DNA of 64,000 nucleotides from Pseudomonas hamedanensis (GCF_014268595.2 NZ_CP077091.1:3883501-3947500), one strand, 5' to 3'; positions 18,475 to 28,331 are shown, counted from the stretch's first letter. Notes: generated by a model from the sequence alone, not told the origin. Numbers and translations: made by a program.

Positions 18475-21400
18475 TCACCGCGCCGCCTGCTCGTCCTTCT
18501 GCGGTTCGCGGATCTTGTACCAGGCCACATACAGCGCCGGCAGAAACAACAGCGTCAGCAGCGTTGCCACCACGATCCCGCCAATCATGGCGTAGGCCAT
18601 CGGCCCCCAGAACACTTCCCGGGCGATCGGGATCATGCCCATGCTCGCGGCCGCCGCGGTCAGCAGGATCGGCCGGCGCCGGTGTTCAGTCGCTTCCACC
18701 ACCGCATCCCAGGGCGCATAGCCTTTCTGTTCGAACTCATCGATCTGCGTCACCAGAATCACCGAGTTGCGGATGATGATGCCGATCAGCGCGAGGATCC
18801 CCAGGATCGCCACAAAACCCATCGGCGTACCGGTCGGCACCAGCGCCAGCACCACGCCAATCAGTCCCAGCGGCGCGACACTGGCCACCAGGAACATCTT
18901 CTGCACGCTGTGCAACTGGATCATCAGGAAGGTCGCCATCAGAAACAGCATCAACGGCAAGACCTTGGCAATCGGCCCCTGGGCCTTGCCGCTTTCCTCG
19001 ACCGTACCGCCCGTGGCGACCTTGTAACCGACCGGCAATTTGGCCGCGAAGGCGTCAATCGACGGCTTGAGCAGTTTCACCAGATCGGTCGGCTGGATCT
19101 CGTCACGCACTGACGCCTTGATGGTGATGGTCGGCAAGCGATCGCGGCGCCACACCAGCGGCTGCTCCAGTTCATAGCGCACGGTGGCGAACGCCAGCAG
19201 CGGAATCGAGGTGCCGCTCGGCGTGACGATTTGCAGGTTTTGCAGCGTCTCCGGCGTCCCGCGCTCGGCATCCACCGCACGGCCGACGACGTTGATCAGG
19301 TAGATGTCGTCATCGACCTGTGTCAAGGGTGCGCCGCTGACGATGCTGTTCATCAGGTTCGCCACGTCTTCGGAGGACAGCCCGAGCTGGCGTGCCTTGT
19401 CCTGGGCAATGTCGATGCGCAGGACCTTGCCCGGCTCGTTCCAGTCGTAAATGATCTCGCCAATGTGCGGGTTTTTGTCCAGTTCGGTCGCCAGATCGAT
19501 GGCGTGCCTGCGCACCTGATCGACGTCCTTGCCGCTGACCCGGTACTGGATCGGGCGGCCCACTGGCGGGCCCATTTCCAGCGCCTGCACGTAGCTGCCG
19601 ATGCCGACGAAGTCTTTGTGCAGACGCTCGCGCAGGCGCTGACTCAACGCCTCGCGCGCTTCGAAATCCTTGCTGACGATCACCAGTTGCGCGTAGTACG
19701 GGTTTTGCAATTGCTGGTCGAGGGGCAGGTAGAAACGGATCGCGCCCTGGCCGATGTAAGTGCTCCAGCGCACGATGTCCGGATCGCCCTTGAGGGTCGC
19801 TTCGAGCTTGTCCACTGCTTTGCGGGTTTCGTCGATCGAAGCGTTTTGCGGCAGGTTCAGGTCAACCAGAATCTCCGGACGGTCCGAGGCCGGGAAGAAC
19901 TGGTTCTGCACAAAGCGCATGCAAAACACCGCCAGCACGAACAACAGCACGGTGACGCCGATGGCCCACCAGCGGTTGCGCATGGCCCACAACAGACCGC
20001 CATTGAACGCTCGGCCAACGCGACCCGGCTCGGCAGCGTGCGGCTTCACATTGGCGCTGAGGATGTGCACACCAATCACGGGCGCAAAGAACACCGCCAC
20101 CACCCACGAGACGATCATCGCCACCGCGATCACCGCAAACAAGGTGTAGGTGTATTCACCGGCGGAGCTGGCATTGAGGCCGATGGGCACGAAACCGGCG
20201 ACGGTCACCAGCGTACCGGTGAGCATCGGGAAGGCCGTCGAGGTGTAGGCGAACGTCGCCGCCTGCTCCTTGCTCTCGCCCATTTCCAGGCGCGTGACCA
20301 TCATTTCCACGGTGATCATCGCGTCGTCCACCAGCAGACCAAGGGCGATGATCAGCGCGCCGAGGGAAATCCGCTGCATGGTGATGCCGCTGTATTCCAT
20401 GAACACAAACACCATCGCCAGCACCAGCGGGATCGAGCAGGCCACCACCAGACCGGCACGTACGCCGAGGCTGATGAAGCTCACCACCAGCACGATGATC
20501 ACCGCTTCGAACAAGGCGCTGGTGAAGCCGCCCACTGCCTCTTCGACCACCACCGCCTGATCGGACACGGTGTGCACGCCGACGCCTACCGGCAAGTCCG
20601 CGGTGAGTTGGTCGATGCGCGCGTGCAAAGCCTTGCCGAACTCCTGAACGTTGCCGCCCTTTTGCATGGCTATCGCCAGACCAATGGCCGGCTTGCCGTC
20701 GAAACGAAATTCCGGCGTTGCCGGATCGACGTAGCCACGGCTGATATCGGCGACATCAGCCAGACGATAAAAACGATCATTGAGCTTGAGGTTGACCTCG
20801 GCCAGATCCTTTTCCGAAGCGAACTGGCCCGAGGTGCGCACGGAAATCCGCTCGGGACCGGCCTCGATCACCCCGGCCGGGGTCACGGCGTTCTGCGATT
20901 GCAGGCTTTGCACAACCTGGCGCTGATCAATCCCCAGCGCGGCCAGTTTGCGGGTGGAGAAATTCAGGTAAATGACTTCGTCCTGCTGGCCGACCATTTC
21001 GATCTTGCCCAGCCCCGGCACATTGCGAATCTCGGCCCGCGCCTGTTCCACGTAATCGCGCAATTGGCGCATCGTCAGGCCGTCGGCGGTAAAGGCGTAC
21101 ACCGAGCCGTACACGTCACCGAACTCATCGTTGAAGCCCGGCCCTTGAATCCCCTGGGGAAACTGGCCGCGAATGTCGTCGATTTTCTTGCGCACCTGGT
21201 ACCAGATTTCCGGGATGTCCTTGGCACTGGTGGTGTCGCGCAGGTACACGTACACCGTCGATTCGCCGGGGCGCGTGTAGCTTTTCACGTAGTCGAGGGA
21301 ATCGAGCTCTTCGAGTTTTTTCTCGATGCGATCGGTGACCTGCTTGAGGGTTTCCTCCTGAGTCGCGCCCGGCCACTTGGTCTGGATCACCATGGTCTTG

Positions 21401-21537
21401 ATGGTGAACGACGGGTCTTCTTCGCGGCCCAGATTGAAGTAGGAAAAAACCCCCATGAGCAATCCGACGAACATCAGATACCAGACGAATGACTGATGCT
21501 TGAGGGCCCATTCGGAGAGGTTGAAAGAGCCTTTCAT
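18475..21537 (-). CDS. triC: RND efflux permease, TriC-like
   Basis: 1020 aa inner-membrane RND pump of the AcrB/HAE type. The N-terminus has a first membrane helix, then GREEDPSFTIKTMVI. Twelve membrane helices are expected, and the proton-relay aspartates lie in GLLVDDAMITVEMM. Two large periplasmic loops follow helices 1 and 7. Two adaptor genes precede it with ATGA overlaps, the hallmark of the TriABC triclosan efflux system of P. aeruginosa. The outer-membrane channel is not encoded here; TriABC uses an unlinked one (OpmH). Confidence 0.85.
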   Translation of the reverse strand: MKGSFNLSEWALKHQSFVWYLMFVGLLMGVFSYFNLGREEDPSFTIKTMVIQTKWPGATQEETLKQVTDRIEKKLEELDSLDYVKSYTRPGESTVYVYLRDTTSAKDIPEIWYQVRKKIDDIRGQFPQGIQGPGFNDEFGDVYGSVYAFTADGLTMRQLRDYVEQARAEIRNVPGLGKIEMVGQQDEVIYLNFSTRKLAALGIDQRQVVQSLQSQNAVTPAGVIEAGPERISVRTSGQFASEKDLAEVNLKLNDRFYRLADVADISRGYVDPATPEFRFDGKPAIGLAIAMQKGGNVQEFGKALHARIDQLTADLPVGVGVHTVSDQAVVVEEAVGGFTSALFEAVIIVLVVSFISLGVRAGLVVACSIPLVLAMVFVFMEYSGITMQRISLGALIIALGLLVDDAMITVEMMVTRLEMGESKEQAATFAYTSTAFPMLTGTLVTVAGFVPIGLNASSAGEYTYTLFAVIAVAMIVSWVVAVFFAPVIGVHILSANVKPHAAEPGRVGRAFNGGLLWAMRNRWWAIGVTVLLFVLAVFCMRFVQNQFFPASDRPEILVDLNLPQNASIDETRKAVDKLEATLKGDPDIVRWSTYIGQGAIRFYLPLDQQLQNPYYAQLVIVSKDFEAREALSQRLRERLHKDFVGIGSYVQALEMGPPVGRPIQYRVSGKDVDQVRRHAIDLATELDKNPHIGEIIYDWNEPGKVLRIDIAQDKARQLGLSSEDVANLMNSIVSGAPLTQVDDDIYLINVVGRAVDAERGTPETLQNLQIVTPSGTSIPLLAFATVRYELEQPLVWRRDRLPTITIKASVRDEIQPTDLVKLLKPSIDAFAAKLPVGYKVATGGTVEESGKAQGPIAKVLPLMLFLMATFLMIQLHSVQKMFLVASVAPLGLIGVVLALVPTGTPMGFVAILGILALIGIIIRNSVILVTQIDEFEQKGYAPWDAVVEATEHRRRPILLTAAAASMGMIPIAREVFWGPMAYAMIGGIVVATLLTLLFLPALYVAWYKIREPQKDEQAAR

Positions 21538-22598
21538 TGACTGTCCTCGTCAAGTTTTACCGATTGTCCGGGTTTGAGACTGTTGACGCCGGCGCTGACC
21601 ACGCGCTCGCCATCCTTCACACCGCCGGCCAGTACCACGCTGCTGTCGGTGCGGCTGATGACCGTGACGTCGCGAGGGCTGACGGTTTTGCTCTGGGTAT
21701 CGATCACCCAGATCCGCGCTTTGCCCTCGACCTCCTGCAACGCCGTGGCGGGTAACTCGATACGCGGTTTGATCGCTGAGCTGAGGGTCACACTGATTGC
21801 GGTGCCGAGGCGAAAACCGTCCGGTGTATCGGTCAGGGTCAGACGTGCGCGGCGGGTACGCGTGGCGCTCTGTGCCTGGGGTTCGATCTCGCGGATGATC
21901 GCCGTGGTGTGGATGCTCGGGTCGAGCTGTGCAGCGACCGAAAACACCACGTCGTCGGGAAGCTGATCGACCAGCGTGTCGGGCAGGTCGATCACCGCCT
22001 CCTTGATGTCCGGTTGCGCCAGCGTCACCACTTGCTGCCCCGCCGTCACCACCTGCCCGGCCTCGGCGTTCCAAGCGGTGACCACCGCTTTGTGGTCGGC
22101 ACGCAGTTCGGTGTAACTGAGTTGGTCCTTGCTCTGGTTGACCGCCGCGCGGGCCTGGTCCAGAGAAGCCTGGGTGGTTTTCAGATCCGTGTTGGCAACG
22201 TCCAGTTGCGCCTGGGCGCCGACGCCGCGATCGAACAGCGCCTGCTGCCGCCGTGCACTGGCTTGCGCGTTGATCAGTTGCGCCTGGACCCTGGCCAGAT
22301 CGCCCTGAGCCGAGCGCAACTGGTTTTGCTGATCGGACGGATCGAGGGTCGCAAGCAACGTGCCCTTCTGCACCTCGGCGCCGACATCGACGTTACGACT
22401 GGCGATACGCCCGCCGACGCGGAAACCGGTATTGCTTTCGTAGCGCGCCTGGATGCTCCCGGCAAAGCGGCCGAGATTTTCCTCGCTCAAGGCTTCGACC
22501 TTGACCGACAGCACCGGCCGCACCGGCTCCGGCGCGGCTTCCTTTTCCGAGCAGGCGGTGAGTATCAGCGCCATGCACAACAGCCCGAAACGCTTCAT
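21534..22598 (-). CDS. triB: RND periplasmic adaptor, TriB-like
   Basis: 354 aa membrane fusion lipoprotein. The lipobox LTAC places the acylated Cys at residue 16. An N-terminal barrel-sandwich half (FRVGGRIASRNVDVGAEV) is followed by a helical hairpin (about residues 95-165) and the second half of the lipoyl domain, then the beta-barrel and membrane-proximal domains. It overlaps triC by four bases and starts inside the end of triA. A second, non-identical adaptor is a known requirement of TriABC. Confidence 0.84.
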   Translation of the reverse strand: MKRFGLLCMALILTACSEKEAAPEPVRPVLSVKVEALSEENLGRFAGSIQARYESNTGFRVGGRIASRNVDVGAEVQKGTLLATLDPSDQQNQLRSAQGDLARVQAQLINAQASARRQQALFDRGVGAQAQLDVANTDLKTTQASLDQARAAVNQSKDQLSYTELRADHKAVVTAWNAEAGQVVTAGQQVVTLAQPDIKEAVIDLPDTLVDQLPDDVVFSVAAQLDPSIHTTAIIREIEPQAQSATRTRRARLTLTDTPDGFRLGTAISVTLSSAIKPRIELPATALQEVEGKARIWVIDTQSKTVSPRDVTVISRTDSSVVLAGGVKDGERVVSAGVNSLKPGQSVKLDEDSQ

Positions 22599-23698
22599 GG
22601 TTGCGCTCCCGGTTGCAAATCCTTGTAGGTGTTTTCGGCGATTTCGACTTTCATCCCCGGGTGCAGCAATTGCCCACCGGCGACGATGACTTTTTCACCG
22701 CCCTTGAGACCCTCGCTGATGATGACTTTGCCGGTCAGGTAGCGGCCAACCGTGACGTTGTGCAATTGCGCTTCACCGTTGCCATCGACCATCCAAACGG
22801 CCGGCGCGCTGATGTTCTTGGTCAGTGCCGACCATGGCAGCTCGACCGCCGATTTGCCCGAGCCTTTGGCCGTGGCGCTCACCACTGAACCGAGCTGCAT
22901 GCCCGGCGGCAGTTTGTCGAGGCTGACCTTGACCTGCACGGTGCCCGATTGCGCCGATACCGCCGGGGTAATCTCGCGCACTGTGCCGGTGGTTTTGATC
23001 TGCGGATTATCGAGCAGGCTGACCACAATCGAACGCTCTGCCGGGCGCTCGGCGAGCAGCGATTCGTAAACGTTGAACACTGCGTCGCGGTCGCCATCAC
23101 GGGCCAGGCTGAAGATCGGTGCGGTGGCCTGCACCACCTGACCCACTTCGGCCTGGCGCTCGGTGATAATCCCCGGCGCATCGGCGATCAATGCGGTATA
23201 GCTGAGCTGGTCCCTGGCATTGGCCAATTGCGCCTGCGCCGCGCTCAATGCGCTCTGGCTGCTGCGCAACGCCGCTTGTGCCGAATCGTATTCGCTTTGG
23301 CTGGTGTAGCCCTTGGGCAGGAGTTTTTGCTGACGGACGAACGCCGCCGCTGCCTGCTTCACGCGGGCCTGTTCGGCGACGACCTGGGCCTGGGCGGAAT
23401 CAACGTTGGTCTGCAGATCTTTCGGATCGAGTCTGGCCAGCACCTGTTTGGCGGTGACGCGGTCGCCGACGTCGACCATGCGCTGGATGATCTTGCCGCC
23501 AACGCGAAATGACAATTGCGTCTGCACGCGTGCCTGCACATCACCGGTGAGGGTCACCGCTGCGGCGTAGTTCGCCGGTTCGACCTCTTGCACAAAGACC
23601 CTAGGCAAGTATTCCTGAGCAGGTTTCTTGTCGCCGCAAGCGGTGAGCAACGCCATGGCGCTCAACGCCATCAGCACTTTCAATCCGGGACCCGCCAT
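22595..23698 (-). CDS. triA: RND periplasmic adaptor, TriA-like
   Basis: 367 aa membrane fusion lipoprotein with lipobox LLTAC (Cys21). The ATG at 23698 has AAGGAG five bases upstream; a GTG two codons earlier is possible. The lipoyl half-motif FRVGGKIIQRMVDVGDRV is followed by a coiled-coil hairpin rich in Gln/Ala and the family barrel domain. It is the first gene of triABC. No regulator (such as the TetR or LysR types often found near pumps) lies in the short upstream region. Confidence 0.84.
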   Translation of the reverse strand: MAGPGLKVLMALSAMALLTACGDKKPAQEYLPRVFVQEVEPANYAAAVTLTGDVQARVQTQLSFRVGGKIIQRMVDVGDRVTAKQVLARLDPKDLQTNVDSAQAQVVAEQARVKQAAAAFVRQQKLLPKGYTSQSEYDSAQAALRSSQSALSAAQAQLANARDQLSYTALIADAPGIITERQAEVGQVVQATAPIFSLARDGDRDAVFNVYESLLAERPAERSIVVSLLDNPQIKTTGTVREITPAVSAQSGTVQVKVSLDKLPPGMQLGSVVSATAKGSGKSAVELPWSALTKNISAPAVWMVDGNGEAQLHNVTVGRYLTGKVIISEGLKGGEKVIVAGGQLLHPGMKVEIAENTYKDLQPGAQP

Positions 23699-23799
23699 GC
23701 ACACTCCTTGGCCTGTAATGCTGCTGTCGAGACGATACGACTTCAGAGCTTAGAACAGGGTTCCACGCTTGCCCGTCCTAATACCAGATTTATATCTGC

Positions 23800-23873
23800 A
23801 GGAGCTGCCGCAGGCTGCGATCTTTTGATCTTATTGAAAACAACATCAAAAGATCGCAGCCTTCGCCAGCTCC
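23800..23873. repeat. Paired inverted repeat (GGAGCTGCCGCAGGCTGCGATC family)
   Basis: GGAGCTGCCGCAGGCTGCGA plus TCTTTTGAT on the left faces ATCAAAAGATCGCAGCC...GCCAGCTCC on the right. It makes a long hairpin in the region between the divergent triA and ATPase genes. Confidence 0.75.
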
Positions 23874-23920
23874 GACACGGGTATCGTGTGACGGATTCAG
23901 CGTATGCGGAGAAGGATTTC

Positions 23921-25081
23921 ATGCTCAACACTCTGGCGGTGGCCAATTACCGCTCGATCAATAAATTGGTGATTCCACTGGGCCGGCTGAACCTGATCAC
24001 CGGGCCCAACGGCAGTGGCAAGTCCAACCTTTACCGGGCCTTGCGCCTGCTGGCGGAAACCGCGCAGGGTGGCGTGGTCAATGCGCTGGCTCGCGAAGGC
24101 GGGCTGGATTCGACGTTCTGGGCCGGGCCGGAAACCCTCAGCCGGCGCATGCGCAGCGGCGAGGTGGCCATCCAGTCCACGGTTCGCCAGAGCGTGAAAC
24201 GTCTGCGCCTGGGGTTTGCCGGGGAAGACTTCAGTTATTCGATCAGTCTGGGTCTGCCGGAACCAAGCCAGTCCTGTTTTTCACTCGATCCGCAAATCAA
24301 GCGCGAATGCATCTGGGCAGGCCCCGTGTTTCGCCCCGCGAGCCTGCTGGTCGACCGCAACGGCCCGATGGTCCGCGCCCGCGCCGAGCGCACGTGGGAG
24401 GTACTGGCGCAGCACACGCCGGACTTCGACAGCCTGTTCGATCAGGTCGGCAGTCTGCGCGGTTCGCCGGAGGTCCTTCAAATGCGCGAGTTCATCCGTC
24501 GCTGGCGCTTTTACGATCACTTTCGCAGCGACGCCGACGCACCGGTGCGTCAGCCACAACTGGGCACCCGCACGCCGGTGCTGCATCACGACGGCAGAGA
24601 CCTGGCAGCGGCGTTGCAGACGATTATCGAAATCGGCGATCCGGAAGCGCTACAGGCGGCAATCAGCGATGCGTTCCCCGGCGCGCGCTTGAACATCGCG
24701 CCGTTGGCCGGTGGCCGTTTTGCCATCGAGTTTTATCAGGAAGGCTTGCTGCGGCCGTTATCGGCGGCGGAATTGTCAGACGGCACGTTGCGTTACCTGC
24801 TGCTGGTCGCGGCATTGCTGACACCGCGACCACCGACACTGATGGTGCTGAACGAACCGGAAACCAGCCTGCATCCGGATCTGCTGCCGGCGCTGGCACG
24901 CCTGATCATCCGCGCGTCGCAGCAGTGCCAGGTGTGGGTGGTGTCCCATGCGCGGCGATTGATCTCGGCGTTGCAGGAAGATCCGGATTGCAACTGCATC
25001 GTGCTGGAGAAGACGCTGGGGCAGACCGGGATTGTCGGGCAGAGGGTGCTGGATGAACCGGCGTGGCATTGGCCTGACTAA
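23921..25081 (+). CDS. AAA family ATPase, OLD/RecF-like
   Basis: 386 aa. The ATG at 23921 follows GAAGGA; a longer in-frame start at 23516 would run antisense through triA and is rejected. Walker A is GPNGSGKSN (residues 28-36) after the RecF-like start VANYRSINKLVIPLGRLNLI. The ABC-like ELSDGTLRYL signature precedes Walker B LMVLNEPETSLHP, where Asn replaces the usual Asp, a variant common in this group of predicted ATPases. The final VVSHARRLI matches the H-loop. No nuclease domain (TOPRIM) is fused and no partner gene is adjacent. The role is unknown. Confidence 0.78.
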   Translation: MLNTLAVANYRSINKLVIPLGRLNLITGPNGSGKSNLYRALRLLAETAQGGVVNALAREGGLDSTFWAGPETLSRRMRSGEVAIQSTVRQSVKRLRLGFAGEDFSYSISLGLPEPSQSCFSLDPQIKRECIWAGPVFRPASLLVDRNGPMVRARAERTWEVLAQHTPDFDSLFDQVGSLRGSPEVLQMREFIRRWRFYDHFRSDADAPVRQPQLGTRTPVLHHDGRDLAAALQTIIEIGDPEALQAAISDAFPGARLNIAPLAGGRFAIEFYQEGLLRPLSAAELSDGTLRYLLLVAALLTPRPPTLMVLNEPETSLHPDLLPALARLIIRASQQCQVWVVSHARRLISALQEDPDCNCIVLEKTLGQTGIVGQRVLDEPAWHWPD

Positions 25082-25090
25082 CCCCGCTCT

Positions 25091-25190
25091 GATCGTCCCC
25101 ACGCTCCGCGTGGGAATGCAGCCCGTGACGCTCCGCGTCACTGGACGCGGAGCGTCCCCAGAGGCATTCCCACGCGGAGCGTGGGAATGA
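25091..25190. repeat. Paired REP-like repeat (CCCACGCTCCGCGTGGGAA family)
   Basis: Two outer CCCACGC...GCGTGGGAA palindromes in inverted order flank an inner GACGCTCCGCGTC / GACGCGGAGCGTC pair. Similar units sit at 28594-28704 and 35215-35318. It lies between the convergent ATPase and binding-protein genes and could act as a bidirectional 3' end. Confidence 0.8.
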
Positions 25191-25198
25191 ACGGTCAA

Positions 25199-26071
25199 CT
25201 AACCCTGCCACTTGCCGCCTTCGACAATCACACTCTCAGGCCGGGTGTCATCACTCAGCTCCTTGCGCACATATTGGTCATACAGCTTGAGCAGATACTT
25301 CTCTTCCCCAAGCTTCGCCAGCTCAGCGTTGACCCAATCACGCAACTCGACATTGCCCTTCTTCACCGCCGGCGCAATCGGCGCTTCTGCCCCGAGCTTT
25401 TCCTCCAGCACGCGATAGCCCGGGTTCTGCTTGGCCCAACTGAACAGCACCAGATTGTCCTGCGCATAGGCATCGCCGCGACCGTTGGCCAAAGCTTGCA
25501 GCGACTCGGAATTTTTCTCGAACTTGAGCAGCTTCCAGTCCGGGTGGTTTTTGGTCAGCCAGATATCCGCCGTGGTGCCGGTCGTGACAATGGTGGTGCG
25601 GGTCGCCAGGTCATCGAGTTTTTTCACCGAGCTGCCCTGCGGTACCAGTGCCTGCACCGCGACCTTGAGGTTCGGGTTGGTAAATTCCACCGCTTCCCGG
25701 CGCTCCGGGGTCACGGTCATGTTGGCCAGGATCAGGTCGACCTTGTCGCTTTGCAGAAACGGGATGCGGCTCGCCGGTTCCACGGCCACGAATTCGACCT
25801 TGTTCTCATCGCCGAGCAGGTCCTTGGCGAAGCGCCGACCGATGTCGGTATCGAAGCCGACGTAGCGTCCGGCCTCATCGACGAAACCGAACGGTGGCTT
25901 GTCGGTGAAGACGCCGACGATCAGTTTGTCGCGGGCTTTGATCTTGTCCAGATAACCCGCCGGGGCCGCACTTTCGCTGGCAACTTTGGGTTTGGGCGGT
26001 GCTTCGGTCTTACCGCAACCGGCGAGCAAGGCGAGGCTGAGCAGAGGCATTAAAAAAGCGGCAGTTTTCAT
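25199..26071 (-). CDS. Polar amino acid ABC transporter, binding lipoprotein
   Basis: 290 aa family-3 binding protein with lipobox LLAGC (Cys19), so it should be lipid-anchored. Binding-lobe marks are DKPPFGFVDEAGRYVGFDTD and LILANMTVTPERREAVEFT. It is the last gene of a four-gene importer, overlapping the ATPase by four bases. The ligand is a polar amino acid such as cysteine or glutamate. The sulfur-rich surroundings make cysteine or a related sulfur amino acid attractive, but the sequence does not decide. Confidence 0.83.
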   Translation of the reverse strand: MKTAAFLMPLLSLALLAGCGKTEAPPKPKVASESAAPAGYLDKIKARDKLIVGVFTDKPPFGFVDEAGRYVGFDTDIGRRFAKDLLGDENKVEFVAVEPASRIPFLQSDKVDLILANMTVTPERREAVEFTNPNLKVAVQALVPQGSSVKKLDDLATRTTIVTTGTTADIWLTKNHPDWKLLKFEKNSESLQALANGRGDAYAQDNLVLFSWAKQNPGYRVLEEKLGAEAPIAPAVKKGNVELRDWVNAELAKLGEEKYLLKLYDQYVRKELSDDTRPESVIVEGGKWQG

Positions 26072-26850
26072 AGCGGTTCCAGTTCCTTTGTCGGATTCGT
26101 TTTGGGCAGTGTGGCAACGAAGGAGAACTTCTCCAGGAACTGCTGCGCGCGTGCGGTTTGCGGGTTCGTAAAGAAAATCTCGGGGCGGTTCTGTTCAAGG
26201 ATGCGCCCGGCATCCATGAACACGATGCGGTCGGCCACCGCGCGAGCGAAGGCCATTTCATGGGTGACGATCAACAGGGTCATGCCCTCGCGGGCCAGGC
26301 CCTGAATGACCTGCAGCACTTCCTTGACCATTTCCGGATCGAGGGCGGCGGTGACTTCGTCGAACAGCATCACCCGCGGATTCATGCACAGCGAACGGAC
26401 GATGGCGATGCGTTGCTGCTGACCGCCGGAGAGCTGACGCGGGAACGCATCGCGCTTGTCCAGCAGGCCGACGCGCTCCAGCAAGGCTTCGGCCTGCTGT
26501 TGCGCTTCGCGACGCTGACGCTTTTGCACCTTGAGCGGACCGAGCAACAGATTGTCGAGCACGCTCATGTGCGGGAACAGGTGGTAACTCTGAAACACCA
26601 TGCCGATCTGCTGCCGGATGTCGCGCCAGTCGGTGGCCTTGTCGAGCAGTTCGCGCCCGGCGAATGTCATGCTGCCGCTGTGCGCCGTTTCCAGGCCGTT
26701 GAGGCAGCGCAGCAGGGTACTTTTGCCGCAGCCGCTGGGGCCGAGAATGACGATGACCTCGCCACTCTGCACGCGCAGATCAATGCCGTTGAGCACCTGT
26801 TGCTCGCCGTAGAATTTGTTGAAACCGCGAAACTCGATCAATGCGCTCAT
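26068..26850 (-). CDS. Polar amino acid ABC transporter, ATP-binding protein
   Basis: 260 aa ABC ATPase. Walker A is GPSGCGKST, the signature LSGGQQQR, Walker B VMLFDEVTAALDPEMV and the switch VTHEMAFARAV. The usual Pro of DEPT is Val here (DEVT), a common variant in this amino-acid class. Its ends overlap both neighbours by four bases (ATGA), so it is translationally coupled to the permease and the binding protein. Confidence 0.86.
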   Translation of the reverse strand: MSALIEFRGFNKFYGEQQVLNGIDLRVQSGEVIVILGPSGCGKSTLLRCLNGLETAHSGSMTFAGRELLDKATDWRDIRQQIGMVFQSYHLFPHMSVLDNLLLGPLKVQKRQRREAQQQAEALLERVGLLDKRDAFPRQLSGGQQQRIAIVRSLCMNPRVMLFDEVTAALDPEMVKEVLQVIQGLAREGMTLLIVTHEMAFARAVADRIVFMDAGRILEQNRPEIFFTNPQTARAQQFLEKFSFVATLPKTNPTKELEPL

Positions 26851-27506
26851 GCTTGCGTCCAGCGCCGCTCCAGCACGCGCGAGGCGGCCGAGAGCGGATA
26901 GCAGATGAAGAAGAAAAACAGGAACAGCGCGCCGTAGATCAGTACCGATTCGTAGGTGCGCTCGATGATCTGCTGACCGACCTTGATCACGTCGACCACA
27001 CCGATCAGCACCGCCAGCGAACTGGTCTTGATGATCCGCGTGTAGACGTTGATGGTGGGTGGCGTCATGCGTTTGAGCGCCTGCGGCAGCAGCACGTAGC
27101 CGTAAAGCTGCGCGGCGTTCAGGCCGATTGACAGCCCGGCTTCACGTTGCCCGCGCGGCAGGGAATGCAGCGCACCGCGCGCCACTTCGCCGACTTCGCT
27201 GGCACCCCACAGCGACAGCACCAGCACCGCACACCAGAAGCTCGGCAGGCTCAGGCCAAGGAAAATCGGCAGGCCGAAAAACAGCAGGTACAACCAGACC
27301 AGCACCGGGATCGCCCGGAACAGCTCCAGGTAAACCCGCAGGATTGCGTTGAGCCAAGACACATTGAGTGTGCGCAATACGCCATAGAGCACGCCGCCGA
27401 CGGTACTGATGGCAATGCTCAGAAACGAGATCGACAAGGTTTGCCCGGCGCCCTTGGCCAATTGCGGCAACGACACCCAAAGCAACTCAAGACCCGAACT
27501 GGCCAT
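26847..27506 (-). CDS. Polar amino acid ABC transporter, permease 2
   Basis: 219 aa HisMQ-type membrane protein. AGGAGG precedes the ATG at 27506. The EAA loop reads EAGLSIGLNAAQLYGYVLLP. About five membrane helices are visible. It overlaps permease 1 by 20 bases and the ATPase gene by four. Two different permeases imply a heterodimeric channel. Confidence 0.84.
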   Translation of the reverse strand: MASSGLELLWVSLPQLAKGAGQTLSISFLSIAISTVGGVLYGVLRTLNVSWLNAILRVYLELFRAIPVLVWLYLLFFGLPIFLGLSLPSFWCAVLVLSLWGASEVGEVARGALHSLPRGQREAGLSIGLNAAQLYGYVLLPQALKRMTPPTINVYTRIIKTSSLAVLIGVVDVIKVGQQIIERTYESVLIYGALFLFFFFICYPLSAASRVLERRWTQA

Positions 27507-28152
27507 GCTGGAGCCTCCTTTCCAGGCGGCTGAGCAGCAGCGACAGCGGCAGAAACAACAACACGCAGATCAGCGTCAACACGGCGAGCATTTCGTAGGT
27601 TTTGTAATAGAGCGCAATGTAGCTCTTGGTGGTGTAGAGAATTTCCGGCACCGCCACCGCCGAGACTACGGTGGTTTCCTTGAGCAGGAATATGAAATTG
27701 GCGAACAGCGACGGCAGGCTGAGGATTCCCGCTTGCGGCAGGATCACGTAGCGCAGCAATTGACCGCGGGACAAGCCGATCGAGCGGCCGGATTCCAGTT
27801 GTGCCTGGGGCACCGCATCGACGCCGGCACGCAGCACTTCGGTGAGATAAGCACCGCCGAGGAAGGTCATGGTGATGATCGCTGCCGTAAACCCGGAGAC
27901 CTTGATGCCCAGAGCCGGCAGCGCGAAGTAAACGAAAAACAGCTGGATCAGCAATGGCGTATTGCGCGCCAGCTCGACGTACACACCGACCAGCCTGTGC
28001 AGATAAGGCGTGCGCAACACCAGAATCGTCGCATTGAGCAGCGCCACCAGCAGCGAAGTGCCGATCGCGATGAATCCGACCTGCAGCGTCACGCCTACGG
28101 CTTTGAGAAAGGCCGGCAGGGTGCTGAGAATAAACGCGTAATCGAAAGTCAT
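27487..28152 (-). CDS. Polar amino acid ABC transporter, permease 1
   Basis: 221 aa HisMQ-type membrane protein. The ATG at 28152 (MTFDYAFILSTLP) is preferred over an upstream in-frame start at 28197 because an AGGA lies seven bases before it and it matches family length. The EAA-loop equivalent is ESGRSIGLSRGQLLRYVILP. It is the first gene of the four-gene operon, which is transcribed from the AT-rich region shared with the 32-codon mini-gene. Confidence 0.84.
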   Translation of the reverse strand: MTFDYAFILSTLPAFLKAVGVTLQVGFIAIGTSLLVALLNATILVLRTPYLHRLVGVYVELARNTPLLIQLFFVYFALPALGIKVSGFTAAIITMTFLGGAYLTEVLRAGVDAVPQAQLESGRSIGLSRGQLLRYVILPQAGILSLPSLFANFIFLLKETTVVSAVAVPEILYTTKSYIALYYKTYEMLAVLTLICVLLFLPLSLLLSRLERRLQHGQFGS

Positions 28153-28197
28153 GAAGCGTCCTGACGCCACTCGGTAAGCGGCGGTGATGCAATCCAT

Positions 28198-28331
28198 GGA
28201 CAGCGGGTGGCTGTCCGGCAGCCACTGACTTTATAGGTATAAAAACCAGAACTTAAATACTGTTAAAGCATATTGATATCACCCAAAAACTATCCTGTGG
28301 GTTTGCCGGGAAGGAATAAGAAGGCTATTTT
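28198..28331. promoter_or_regulatory. Divergent AT-rich promoter region with sulfur-type motif
   Basis: The region between the amino acid importer (- strand) and the mini-gene (+ strand). It carries AAGGAATAAGAAGGCTATTT from 28311, almost identical to a motif at 31392. On the + strand TTGCCG (28303-28308), 17 bases, then TATTTT (28326-28331) makes a fair sigma-70 promoter for the mini-gene. The left half holds AT-rich tracts likely to contain the importer's promoter. Confidence 0.45.

Noticed and set aside
19231..21492. 753-codon open frame antisense to triC
   Set aside because: It is rich in His/Arg/Asp runs, has no domain, and is the shadow of a high-GC RND gene whose own frame is well conserved.
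25091..25190. CRISPR-like repeated palindromes
   Set aside because: Only one paired unit with no regular spacers; this is a REP-type element.
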